From Tieghemiomyces parasiticus (Eukaryota > Kickxellomycota > Dimargaritomycetes > Dimargaritales > Dimargaritaceae), in assembly GCA_027575765.1 (NCBI GenBank), contig JANBPT010000791.1, positions 1 to 22,932 on the forward strand: 22,932 nucleotides of DNA, given 5' to 3'. Every line of letters starts with the position of its first letter. The stretch's first letter is position 1. The position numbers and the translations under genes were made by a program. The notes beneath the pieces are model-generated. The model was not told the DNA's origin and made no database searches. It was given only the letters and a program-made list of their open reading frames with translations. This document shows positions 1 through 11,036 of the stretch, one piece after another.

Positions 1-1018
1 ACACGGTCCAGTTTGTCATTTCTGCCCACTGCTCCGCCTTGGGCGTTCATTCCGTGCTGGAGAATGGATCTGAGTAGCGCGGCAAGTCCTTCGCTGTACG
101 CCTGCCACCGTTCGGGGGTATCGAGGCGCCACCGTAACTGCAACCCCCCTCCTCTTTGAGCAGGACCCACAAAGCATTGTAGCGAAGGGCGAATGGAGAC
201 ATCGTAGCCTGGTTTCATAGCTGAGGTCAAGAACTGTCAGACATATCAAGTTGACCTACTTGTGGTAGATTTAATTTCGGGGATAAAGTATTTATTGAAA
301 AGGAAACAACTGTAGAGAAGTAGAGATGTCGTTTTGCAAACGGCATGGTGTGCGCCTTTTAAGTCGGGTGATAGTTGGCGTTGTGCGTGCGTTCGTGGCT
401 AAGGGAGAGTGCCCTCGGAGAGCCCTTGGTCTGGTGGCCTCTGGTGGAAGGTTGACGTAGATGAGTCATATCGGAGGGTGAAGTAATCCAAGGCGTTTGG
501 GCGGGCGTGTCGGTGCATGAGTAATATGGCCCGGTCCGCAGGAGGTACATCTCAAAGCTTGGCGTTGCTTTAGGGTACAACATGGTTCCTGGTAACTTTG
601 AATCGAGTAGGGTGCATTGCAAGATAGTGCAGCACAAACAGCGTATGGCTTTCATAGCCAAGCAGAATCGATCGATCTCCTGCACTTCCGTCACCGTTTG
701 GATCGAGATGCTATATTTATGTTGCACTTCAATCCCCCCTGTTAGACCCCAGGCTGACTGCGGTAGGGGGGTCAACGGTAGACGGCACCATAGCCGTCTT
801 TGCTGTTACCCTGACTGTCTCAGTCCACACTATCAAGACTGAGAGAGAGAAAGCTCCTTACTACTGGGGTGTATGTAGCGAGCTATCGCAGCCCCTACCT
901 TGACGTGACCACCCTCCCTCCATTCCGTGCCGGCCGAACTACCTTTGCCAACAAGTCTGGTAGGCTATATTAACTTTAGGGCTCTTCGCCCACTGTGGCA
1001 GCGGATGGGTCCCTGTCC
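1..1018. other. Intergenic sequence, no gene recognised
   Basis: I see no supported gene here. Open frames on both strands are at most about 140 codons, which is the background level for this window, and their translations resemble no family I know. There is no tRNA-like B box and no clear repeat. The far end (1019-1028) is a run of ten T that leads into the TATA box of the downstream WD40 gene. Confidence 0.5.
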
Positions 1019-1027
1019 TTTTTTTTT

Positions 1028-1040
1028 TATATAAAAAAGG
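1028..1040 (+). promoter_or_regulatory. TATA box of the Cmr1-like gene
   Basis: A TATATAAAAAAGG motif directly follows a ten-base T run. It lies about 145 bases before the ATG at 1186. The stretch between is pyrimidine-rich and contains no ATG, so a ribosome scanning from a start site about 30 bases downstream of the TATA box would reach 1186 first. The transcription start itself is inferred. Confidence 0.55.
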
Positions 1041-1185
1041 TTATTTGGGCTAACGCGTCTATTATTCCAGCCCATCTTTTGCCACCTATACCCTCTGCCA
1101 TTACCCCAACTTTGAATCGATCTATAGTCTGCTGGTCCACATTTACCCTCCCTAAATCGTCGAAGTGACCGCGCATCTGGTGCCC

Positions 1186-3590
1186 ATGACCGAAACAGAG
1201 AACGAGTACGAGCAACAGCGCTTGGAGAATATCCGGCGCAATGAGGCCCTCCTCAAGGGCCTGGCACTCACAGGTCCGGAGGGTCCGCTAGGGCTGGGTA
1301 TACCTAGACATGCCAAGCGACCTATAAAGGCCAAGCCTAGTGCGAAGCGCAAGGCCGCCTCGGCGCTTGACCAGGGCACCGAGGCGCCACGGCGCTCGTC
1401 CCGTCGGCTGCGTCACATGGATCCCGACGGTAAGCCCGTTGCCGACACGGCCCTCACCGGAAACATCGGGGCGCAGCCTACCTTCGAGATGGCCCCCGAA
1501 CCGGCCCGAAAGCGGGGGCGGTATAATGGCGATCTGTCCCTAGCCGATACTGTACTGGTAACTAAAGCTGCTCTGGCCAGAGGTAATGGTGATGGTGATG
1601 ATGTTAAGCCCGGTGCGGCCCACATCAAGACGTTCGTCAACGTATGTCGCCAAATCGCCGCGACGGCAGCCGACGACGGCACTTTTGAGGACACCGAAGC
1701 TAATTCTTATGTGGTATCGGATCTTAGTAACGATCAGGCAAAGGCCAACTATGACCAGCTGACCACCACCTTTAAAGATTGTCGAATCCGGTACCCAAAC
1801 TACCGCGTTGGTACGGTCAAGAATGAGGATGGTGACGACGAGGAAGTGGTGGTCGACGGCGAGGCCACGCGCAAAGTCACCCAGGATCGAATCTATTCCA
1901 TAGCAGTGCACCCCAACCCTCAGCGGCTCCTTGTCTGTGCCGGTGATAAATCGGGAGCGCTCGGGTTCTGGCTGGCGGGATCGACCGACGGGCTACCCAC
2001 GTGGGGCGGAACCTCTAGCACAGCCTCACCACGGGTGAAAACCGAGGCCGACCAGTCAATGGGTTCGATACGGCCTGGAGCATTTAATACCAGCAAAGAC
2101 GCTGCGGACAGCGACGAAGGGGAAGAGACGGAGGTGTTTAATTTCAAACCCCATACCCGTACCATCTCCCAGATCATGTTCCACCGTACAGATCCGGCCA
2201 AACTTCTCACAGCATCCTACGACGGGTCGATTCGGATGCTTGATCTTCACCACAGCCACGATGACGAAGGGTTCACTGAAGTATGCCTGGCACCCGACGA
2301 CGACCCGTTCATCACGTCCTTTGATTGCGACCCTGCCACTGGCCAACTTGTGTACTACAGTACCAGTGACGGGACGCTCGGTTTCCGTGACCTACGCATG
2401 GCAGTCTCGAGCGGCGGTAGCGGCGATGATAATGAGGGCGGTATGGGTCTGCTGGCCTCGGTTCGCTCTCGCCTCCAAGACCGTAAGATTGGCGGCCTGC
2501 ACCTCAACCCGCGCGACCCACGCTACCTCGTCACGGCCTCACTCGACCGGTCGATGCGGGTCTGGGACGTACGCTACCTCGCCAACATCGTCAAGGAATC
2601 GCCTGCTGCTACTGCTAAACCTTCTACCCCGCCATCAGCCGGACTACGTCGGAGTAGCCGGAGCCCGGGCCATGCCCGAGACCTGTTGAAGCCGATCCTG
2701 GCCCACCGAGCCGCAGAAATTACAGAGGGTCTCAAGGCGGTCAAGGAGGTGGCCGCGTTGGATTATAGCAAATCGGTCACCGCGGCCTATTGGGATCCCA
2801 CCGGCCGGCGCTTGGTTAATACGGGGTTCGATGATACCATTCGGTTGACGGATGTGGATTGGTCAGCCGCTACGGATTTGAAGGAGCGGGCGGTCATTCG
2901 GCATAACAACCAAACAGGAAGGTAAGTTTTTCCCCCCGTGTTGGTGAAGGTTTGGGGTTATTTGGCGCCCTAATTTTTGGGCCAAGGCCAAACAGGAACG
3001 AGTCATGCTGGGCGGGGGAGGCTAGGTTTGCTATGGAAATATGTGGTTTAACGGATCCCGAAGCCCACTCTGTGAGGCGGTGGAAGCTACAGGGTCTAGG
3101 AGGGACAGTGCGAGAGAGGGAAGGGGAGGGGTGGTGGGTATGCGCCGGATTAAGGGCTCCGATTAATCCGTTGCCATCTCCCCCCTACACAAGCTAAACC
3201 TTAGCTGGAGAGCTGCAGCACATGTACCATGTACGACGCGGACACCTTGCAAACGTCTTTCGCATCCACTATCCCACCTGCCGGGCACCCTAGCCCTGCA
3301 ACGTATAATACCTAACGCACACTACTTCCCTTGGTCCGATTAACCCGCGTACCAGATGGCTCACCATGTTCCGCGCCAAGTGGAACCCCAGCGCGGACGT
3401 GCCTCCGTGCATCGTGGTGGGAAACATGAAGCGCTACGTGGACATTTTCTGCGGCTCCACGGGCGAACTGGTCACCCAGCTTTACGACGCCAACCGTATC
3501 ACGGCCGTCCCTGCCGTCAATGAGTTCCATCCAACGCTGCCCGTCATCGTGGCGGGTAACGCCAGCGGCCGCATGACCGTGTGGGCCTAG
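1186..3590 (+). CDS. CMR1: Cmr1/WDR76-family WD40 DNA damage-binding protein (two exons)
   Basis: Exons are 1186-2921 and 3356-3590, giving 656 aa. The first in-frame codon of the open frame (1165) is GTG, so the ATG at 1186 is chosen. The N-terminus carries the family's EYEQQRLENI-RRNEALL helix, followed by basic stretches at residues 41-56 and 107-113 that look like nuclear localisation signals. About seven WD40 blades start near residues 226, 322, 371, 428, 525, 580 and 620. The fourth ends in DRSMRVWDVR (454-463), the DWD-like motif typical of the family. Splicing restores the conserved HNNQTGR-WLTMFRAKW block across the junction, and the C-terminus has the family signature AVPAVNEFHPTLP. 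Known Cmr1/WDR76 proteins are nuclear, bind chromatin and damaged DNA, and associate with replication and protein quality control factors. The protein is longer than yeast Cmr1 (522 aa) because of linkers at about 265-320 and 467-520. Confidence 0.93.
2922..3355 (+). other. Intron of the Cmr1-like gene
   Basis: This 434-base intron has donor GTAAGT and acceptor ACCAG. It splits an arginine codon (AG|A). Reading through the donor meets TAA at once, and joining at 3356 restores the conserved protein block, so both borders are well supported. It is the longest intron in the window and holds nothing recognisable. Confidence 0.9.
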
Positions 3591-6500
3591 GCGCGGGAGC
3601 TACTCTGGGCTGGGAACGCGCAAGGGCCGCGGCTGCCTCCCGTGGCTACGTATGTGTGGTCTGCAGTAGTGTCCGCTGCGTAAATGTTTGCGCCATATAT
3701 CTATATATGCGCCCCCCTTCTTTGTGTCTACGATCTACCTAATGTGTAATGTACAGCGTGTCCAATATATATAGTGAATATATAGCAACGTTAAGGTTGG
3801 AGGTGGTTATTTTTGTCGCACTTACACCGTGCAGCCTAGTGCATTAGAGCCGGGACATCTCTTTTCTCTTCGTTTTTCTTACCACTCGTTTCGGTTGTAC
3901 ATTGACATGGGCGCTGGGAGCCGTTTTAGGAACTCTGGTGATTCCGAGCTGCATAAAATGTGCGCCATGCGTGCTCTTAGGTGGGAAGGAGTGGAGGGTA
4001 CTAAATGTGGCTAATGCGTCTGCCACCAGGATGGAATAGAAGAGTGACGACAGCAGATTGCAGCGTTGAAGCCTAACCCGGGAGGGGTTGAAGTGATAGG
4101 GTTGCCACGCCCGCCATCCCCAACTGACACCGGACTGCCATTACGAGTGCCACATATACCCCCTGGGCCACCTGAGGGAGGGGGTGAGTTCATAATGATG
4201 TGTGCGCACTTTGGTACGACCCTTTCTCCCACTCCTACTGTTCTATACGTACCTGTGAGCTCAGGTAACCTTCTTTTCGCTCACCACCGGCCAAATGTCG
4301 CTCCCTTCTCGGTGACTTCACCCTAAGATGCCCCACTTGACCCACAACCGGGATTGTCTTGAACCGTCGTGCAGCGCCTACAACTGGAGGACGGCCATTC
4401 GATGGAGGGGGCTACGAAGGGACACGCGTACGTGACGTGGTCGATTCCATTGCCCTGCCGCACCTTGGTCTCGGAGAAAGGTTAACACCGTATGCGAACT
4501 AAATAATCCATTGTTTCTGATGTGATAAGCATGTGAACCTCATTTGGAAGGCGCAATCGCCTTGCGGAGTTAAGCCGACCAGGGTAATTGGTGGTTGTTG
4601 CGTTACAGAAAGCCAGTGCCATCCTACGGCGACGAGGCTTGCCTCCTCAGGGGAAGCCTGTGCCAGACACTGCCCGCCCCCCCCCTGTGCTTAAGGGGCT
4701 CTTCTATAGTGGCGACGCACCTAGGAGCAGGGTACGTACTATAGGAAAGTGGGGCGCCGTGCAGAACTGATAACCCCGATTGTCTGGCGCTCCCTCTCCT
4801 CCCATCCTTCGTATTGGTGCCTTACGAAACATAGTTCCGATACATCTCAAAACATAGGCAATCGGCAGCCATTGAGCAGTGTATCTGCTTCTTCAATCTA
4901 CATGTCTTCACATTCGCACATTGGCCCCCAGTGCTGACCTGGGCAGTCACTGCGGTGCTTCGTCTATTGGCAGTTGTGTACATTGTTTAGAACCCGATTG
5001 CCCCTTTTTTGGAACCTAGAGGTTCTCGGGTGTCCCTACAGGTGGGATCGAGGAACGACCAACAGAGGCTGGCGGCTCAAGGATTGATCGCTCGGCCGGC
5101 TCTATCGCTCCTACCGGCTCCTTCTCCGCTCCTCTGAAATCGATCATCGCTCTGAGGACCGGGTTGAGCAGGAGAACCCGCCTTGGATTCTAACGATCCT
5201 AATGAAGCCACCTGTGGAAAAAAATGACGGTGTGTGTATCCATGGCTAGAGCCAAGGCAGGCCGACCCCAACTAACTAGCAGTTTTCCTTCCAACTGTGG
5301 AGCCGCCCTTCAAGGTATACAAGACTGGGCCTAAACCGTCGTGCCCGTCGGGAAGCAAGGCGCTGGTACGTCTTGGTCTCACTTCTTGTTGGGGTAGGGG
5401 TAGGTAGGGTATTGGGAGGAGGGAGGGTCTGAAGCACTGGGGGTTTTTAATCCGTACGCCCGTGGTAACCCACTTAAGGGGAGCGTGACAGCACCAGGGT
5501 GAGCACTGCGAATCATTGAAGGAATGGCCGAGATTCCCAACTGGATAATTTAGCCCAAGCGGGCCATATCCATTAGCCTGTGGGAGCAAGGGGAGCTCTG
5601 GTCACGCGCGAGACTCGGATGAGGTGAAAACGAAAAGAAATAGATGCGCCTGTCAGAAGAGCCGTCTGAACCGCAAGGTGTACCATCGTGAGCCGAATCC
5701 ACGCCCTGCACACGAGCGGCGGGATAGATCCCCCATAGAAAATTGCAACTTCAAGTCGAGCAGCGGGGATATATGCGCCGTCGGCCTGAGGGTACGCGCG
5801 CGCGTGCGTCCCGTGACTAGCCATACCATGCCAGACCCGGCCAGCAAGCAAATGTTTGTGTGGCAAAAATAAATATTGCGGAAGATTGGTACCCCCCCCC
5901 CATTGACGGGATCTCAGCTGAAAGACACCGGGCCACACATCACCTACCTTGTATGCGTGTGCAGAGAGAGCAGCTCGTAACGAATAGGTTGCGTATAACA
6001 ATCGTGGAGAAAGTGAGCAAACGCATTCCTTGGCCCGTTCCCCCTTAGCTGTCATACGAGAGAGCTTCGGCTATTGTGTAGATTGTATGCCGCAGCGTCC
6101 CCTTCCCACCACTCTGGCGGAGAAACCGACGATCACGATGGGAAGTTGGCAACCAATAGGGCTCAAATGCCGAATAAAGATGACTGCCGGGTATATGCCA
6201 AATAGTAGTAAACTCGGAGGTAAGAACTGGGAAACGGTCAGGGGAATCCCCTTATGGTAAGCCCACCCGAAAGGGTGTATGGGGGGAGTATACCGACCTG
6301 GTTTTGATATAGGGTTGGAGAAAATGAAGCGATGTTTGATTTGCTCGAAAAGACTAGGCAAAGTGGGTTCCGAGGCGAGGGTTAATAATCCAGTCTGGCT
6401 TGACACAATCCCACATTTTCCGTCAGCGTATTGTCCCCCTCCCCCCAGACTCATTCAGCAACTCACATAATACAACGGGGCTACGGGCGGTCTAGCACAC

Positions 6501-9070
6501 AGGCTCCGAGTAATCGTTGGTATTGGTGTAATAGAATTTAGGCCAAGGCCAAGACAAGCGAAGATGGAGAGAGTAGGGGGTGAAGGGCAGCCCGGGTAGA
6601 TTGATTGCCGACAATGCAAGGTTATTCGCTTCAGCCTAATAACTGCCCTCCCCCCCCTTTGACATCCCGCCAGGCTGAATGCCAGGGCCTGAATAACATT
6701 CGCCGGCCGCTTTCCCCAGTATTGAATATGCGAGAGTGATTCAATGGGACCCCCCAGTCTTGGCTAGTAGAGGGTAATCCCCACCGGTGGCGTGTTGTGG
6801 GCGGCTTCGAAAGTGGGTTACAATATTCACGTCGAATCGCAGCCTCTTCGTGGCATCGGCCCCGTGGCTCTTTTGGTAAACCTCCACTGAAGCTCACTGG
6901 TAACCTGTTAGGGCTGCAGGCCTGATCCCCGTCCTACGAAACGCCTCTATCTGATGAAAATGAAGAGGGGGATATTATAGGGATGTTCAGCCATTACAAC
7001 CCCACTGTGGCTGCAGTGGCTTTCTGGCTAATATCAGAATCCGGTTGACCATGAAACTCGTTTCCGTGGACCGTCCAGCTGTCCTAGCAGCAAGTCACTA
7101 CTGCAGGGAGTGGCGGAGGGAAGGGAGCAGCCCATACAGCCGAGCTATAGTCAGCCTCGCGTCAGGGCGCCACCAAGTTCCCGACGGGCAGTATCCTAGA
7201 TACACCTACTTGACCCTTCGCCCGATATGTACCAGGGATGGAGGGGGGGCGTCCGGTTACTGCCCAGCGGAAAAGGGGGTTGTCGGAGCCGTGGCCGTAT
7301 ACAGGCGCCGCAAGACCCTTTGTTTTAGGGAGGGGCAGATGATTTAAGGCGGCCTCAGAGGGCTGCGACAACACCTCCGATGCTCACCACGGAGGCTCGC
7401 AATGCCGCCCACCGAAAACACTGGAGCCTTACCAACTGCGTTTCCCCCAAACCCACACCCACTCTGCCCCCACCACATCCCCTGCTGTACGATCAGATCC
7501 GGTTTCCCCGGGCAGCATTAGTGAAAAGAAAAACGTATGGCACCTGAATGTTACCCAGTTATCTATTCAAGCGACAAGGAATTAACCCACCTACTTTTTA
7601 CCGAGCTATCACCCACCACGCAAGCATCTGCCAAGCGGGCCACTCCACCGTCAAACCGGTAAGATTTACACGTCCAGAACCAGCCTGGAACGGGTTCGTT
7701 GCACGCCTCCAACAGCAGCGTACCCATCCTGCTCAGCTCATCCCCAGAGGATATCGCAACGTGGGCCCAGTCGCCGGGTGTCCGTTTCATGGTGACTTTC
7801 GGCCTGCAACATTGGCGGTAGTACATCAAAAGACACGGGACGACCATCTCATTCTCACTTCCCCCCCCCCCACACACAATGGCCCGCTCTAGACGCTACA
7901 GTGAGGACTCTTATGGCAATGGGTGGCGAGTTTCTATCCACACCTTTGGTAGCCTGTCAGGCTGACCCTTCTATCGCTCACTAGCTGACATCTCCCATTT
8001 TAGCCCACCGGCCTGTGGTGTCCACGACCCACCGAGCCGACACCTCCCTGCTCGGTAGTATTTCGTGCCGGACCCACATCGGCTTAGACGCCCCAACTAA
8101 GAGAGCCGCAGTACCTACGCGACGTTAAATGAACACTACTCCCCCCTCCCTGCTCCCCGATCAAGGCCCGGTACCTCACCCGCCCCCTGCAGTCGCCTCC
8201 CTCCTACCCGGCCTGTAACAATATAAATCCCGCCCAGCATAGGACCCGTCACGCTGTTTCTTGACTGAGCGTGCGGTGCCCTAAAGGCTATACGGAGGCT
8301 ACTTTGGTTATCTCTTTTTTTGTACACCTATGGTATACAGCATTCATCGTCCTCGTTTCACATTCCCATGGCTGGTTCTAGTAACCCTTCGCCCGCACGG
8401 CTTGATCTTGCCTAATGAGGGGATTGACTATGGGTCTCCATTGCCCATAGAAACCTCTTTCATCGCCGCCCTGGCTCTGCCTGGACATTAGAGTCCTATA
8501 TTGGGTGCAGCGAATGGCCGGGGGAAGTGAGAAAAGATCGTGTCTGACCTGACTGAATGCGGTGTGGGTTAGAGTGGGCTACTGAGACGACTGGGCACGT
8601 TCTGGCCACCTGGCGCCTTTCTAGTTGCATACCTGGTCGGCCTACACTACGCGGCCCCGACGGGGGCACTACGGCGCTCTTGGTACGGTGGAGTGGCATA
8701 GTGCGCATACATTGGGCAAAGGCCAAACCCAACTGGTGGCGTCTGCCCGAGCAACGTACCCTATTCCATCAGGTTACGCCCGGGGGAGGAAGGGGAGACG
8801 TCCCGTCATCCTTCGCCCCACTCGCCCCCTTTCATAAATGCCTAGCTATGGTTGCCCGCGCCTCCCTATCTCTCCCCCTCCCCTCCATGCTCCTTCTCGG
8901 ACGGTGCATAGCGCTACATGGATGCTCGCCACACCAGTTCTGCATCACCTAAGGTAACGACGTCGACCCGCATCTCGCTGCTCCCTTGCCACCCTGTATG
9001 CTTTCACCGGGCCGCCTTACCTGGGGGCCCCGTTCCGCCTCTGCACTTCAGCATGTACTGGATTGTATGT
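3591..9070. other. Long gene-poor region (about 5.5 kb)
   Basis: No convincing gene, RNA or transposon was found. The longest open frames, such as 5573-6055 on the minus strand (160 codons), have no recognisable domains and are within chance for this base composition. The first 200 bases after the WD40 gene are AT-rich (TATATATAG-like stretches around 3697-3785) and probably hold its 3' end, although no AATAAA is present. C runs occur at 4677-4685 (9), 5892-5901 (10), 6650-6657 (8) and 7861-7871 (11). A small imperfect hairpin lies at 4635-4659. A TATAAAT at about 8219-8226 has no supported gene after it. Confidence 0.5.
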
Positions 9071-9090
9071 TTATATATATATATATTATT
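9071..9090. repeat. TA dinucleotide repeat
   Basis: A TTATATATATATATATTATT stretch marks roughly where the plus strand becomes strongly pyrimidine-rich. It could act as a TATA element, but three ATGs follow it before 9484. The TATA box at 9537 is therefore the better promoter candidate for the receptor gene. Confidence 0.5.
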
Positions 9091-9536
9091 ACCTCCCCCT
9101 TGTTCTTGCCTGCATCATAGTTCGCATTCGGGCATTCACCCACACTCCGTTCGGGCATCGCTAATGCCTGCCCTTCAATTTGCACCTTCCCCATCTACCC
9201 GTTTAGGCTGGTGAGCCCAACGACACTATCCATCCCTTTTTTTTTTACCGTCCGTCCTCTTGCCAATCTTGCCTCTCAGCCTCCTCCCGTCGGTTTCTTT
9301 GCTGCCCTTTTTTCCGCCCCCCCCACTTCTCTGACTGACAGACGGGCCCTTGGGCATCTCTGTCGCCACTGCCACACACCGGCTAGCCCGTCGGTCGCCC
9401 ACCACTATATGCGGGTGTGGATTTTGTTATTTTCCCTCACTCTCTCTCTTCCTCTCTTTCCTCATCATCAGTGACCTACGATGTCCCTTCCTTTCAACCG
9501 ACTCGTCCCCGTTATACTCTCCGTGATTCGCCGGTC

Positions 9537-9548
9537 TATTTAAAAAGG
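9537..9548 (+). promoter_or_regulatory. TATA box candidate for the receptor gene
   Basis: TATTTAAAAAGG closely resembles the TATATAAAAAAGG before the Cmr1-like gene. It is followed by about 1.47 kb of pyrimidine-rich, ATG-depleted sequence leading to the receptor ATG at 11037. The link to that gene is an inference. A start site nearer the gene, around the ATATCCC at 10986, is also possible. Confidence 0.4.
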
Positions 9549-11036
9549 ACAAGGATTCGCCGCCCCGTCTCGCCCCCCAACTTTGCTGTCAATACCTTTA
9601 TCGCCCGTCTATCTACCTGTACTGTTAGTTCACAATTCGACTCTCATCTCAGCCAACCCCTCTTGCTTCCTGCTTCTTCTCTCGGCGTGCCCCTGACATT
9701 CGACCGCCTTAGTTGCACACACCCACACGCAATCTCTCCCCTCCTCTCTCTCTCTCTACATTACAATCCACCTCCCCATCAGCCTACTTATAATTAACTG
9801 CTTGCCCGCCACCCCTGCCCAAAGCCCAGCAGCTGAAATTTTCCATCGCTGACTTCCGTGGCCTGCACTTTATTAAGAGGCTCGAAATTATCTACTTGTC
9901 ACCACTATCTCGTGCCACCCTCCACTTTCTCGTAATACATCGATACGCCCTCGTTAAAATTCTGTGGCGTCGCAAACACACCCTACTACACAGCCCTTCT
10001 CCGTTTCGTTTCGACAACTCTACGCAGTCTCCTGCAACTCCGCCAGCCCATTTGACATCACTCATCCGCGCCGCTCTCATCCCGTTTTGACCCCATAGCT
10101 CTCATATCTGGTCCTTCCAGTTACCGCTTCCGTTCCGCACGTCTCACCCTCCTTACTATCTAGACCCAGTGGTATACTACTGTGGATTTCAGTTCTGCTC
10201 ATCAGACCGGACTATAACCTGCCGAGCCGAAGCCCCCTTTACGCACCACGCCTCACCAGCTTCAATTATTGCTCTCTACTCGCTATCCCTGCAAAACGGT
10301 ACCTGGTTACACCACTTCTCCGCGTCCTTATGTACCCTTACCGGTCTACCAACGTATCACACTACCATTTCTCCTATTTTACGCAACGCCGGGTAAAATT
10401 GGCACTTGTATAGCCGCCGCCTTTGGACCCTTCCTTCGTCTGTACCGGCATACACCGCCCCTCCTCCTCCTCTCCACCGTCACCCGTATTTAATGCGGTC
10501 ACTCCACTTCTACACCTTCCAACACCATCCACCGTTCCGGCCTGCCACCTGTCCCTTCCTGCTTTGCCTTCCCACACAACCGCCTTCTGTTTACTAGCGT
10601 TGTCTTTTTTCCCCCTGGCCTTACCAACTATTCTCAACACCCCTCCATCCTTTCCCTTTGCTCACGCCCGCCTGACAGCCTGTCCCTTGCTTTAACCGAC
10701 CTATTGGCTCGCTTTTTCGTCCATCACGTCTGATTGTAGCAGCGCCTAAATATCCAACGGTGCCTACGTTTTCATCATCCATCTATCTTTTAACGACTTC
10801 ACTCCTAGGTACTGATCATTGCTTCAAGGCTGCTCCCCCCCTCCTTGACCTTCTGCCGTCGTGCGGAGGGGTCGTCCCCCGTCCATCCTCGCCGGCGACC
10901 ACCGATATTTTTCTCCCCCTTTTCATAGCTGCCACTGGCCGAGGATAATCCCCCTCCCTCAACTACATCTGTTCTCTGTACTAGTATATCCCGCGCGTTG
11001 ATCATTATTGTCTATTATCCCATCATTTGGTATCCC
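9549..11036 (+). promoter_or_regulatory. Pyrimidine-rich, ATG-depleted leader or promoter of the receptor gene
   Basis: The plus strand is roughly 70% pyrimidine over this stretch and has only two ATGs, at 10330 and 10493. Each opens a short upstream ORF: 10330-10413 (27 aa) and 10493-10597 (34 aa). Other open frames here encode low-complexity Ser/Pro/Leu/His-rich translations caused by base composition and are not called as genes. The likeliest reading is a long 5' leader that may contain introns. A regulatory region without transcription is the alternative. Confidence 0.4.

Noticed and set aside
4635..4659. Imperfect hairpin (AGGCTT..AAGCCT) as a terminator or RNA element
   Set aside because: One stem of about nine pairs with bulges is expected by chance in this much DNA, and no transcript context supports it.
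5573..6055. A 160-codon minus-strand open frame in the gene-poor region
   Set aside because: No family resemblance and no promoter-like context. Its composition matches the surrounding non-coding DNA.
2979..8726. Recurring GGCCAAGGCCAA-like motif at 2979, 6541 and, imperfectly, about 8711
   Set aside because: The shared core is only about 12 bases, flanks do not align, and no terminal repeats or spacing pattern support a mobile element.
9417..9797. A 126-codon Ser/Leu/Pro-rich open frame in the CT-rich region
   Set aside because: It opens on TTG, and the translation is what any pyrimidine-rich strand gives. Neighbouring frames have the same bias.
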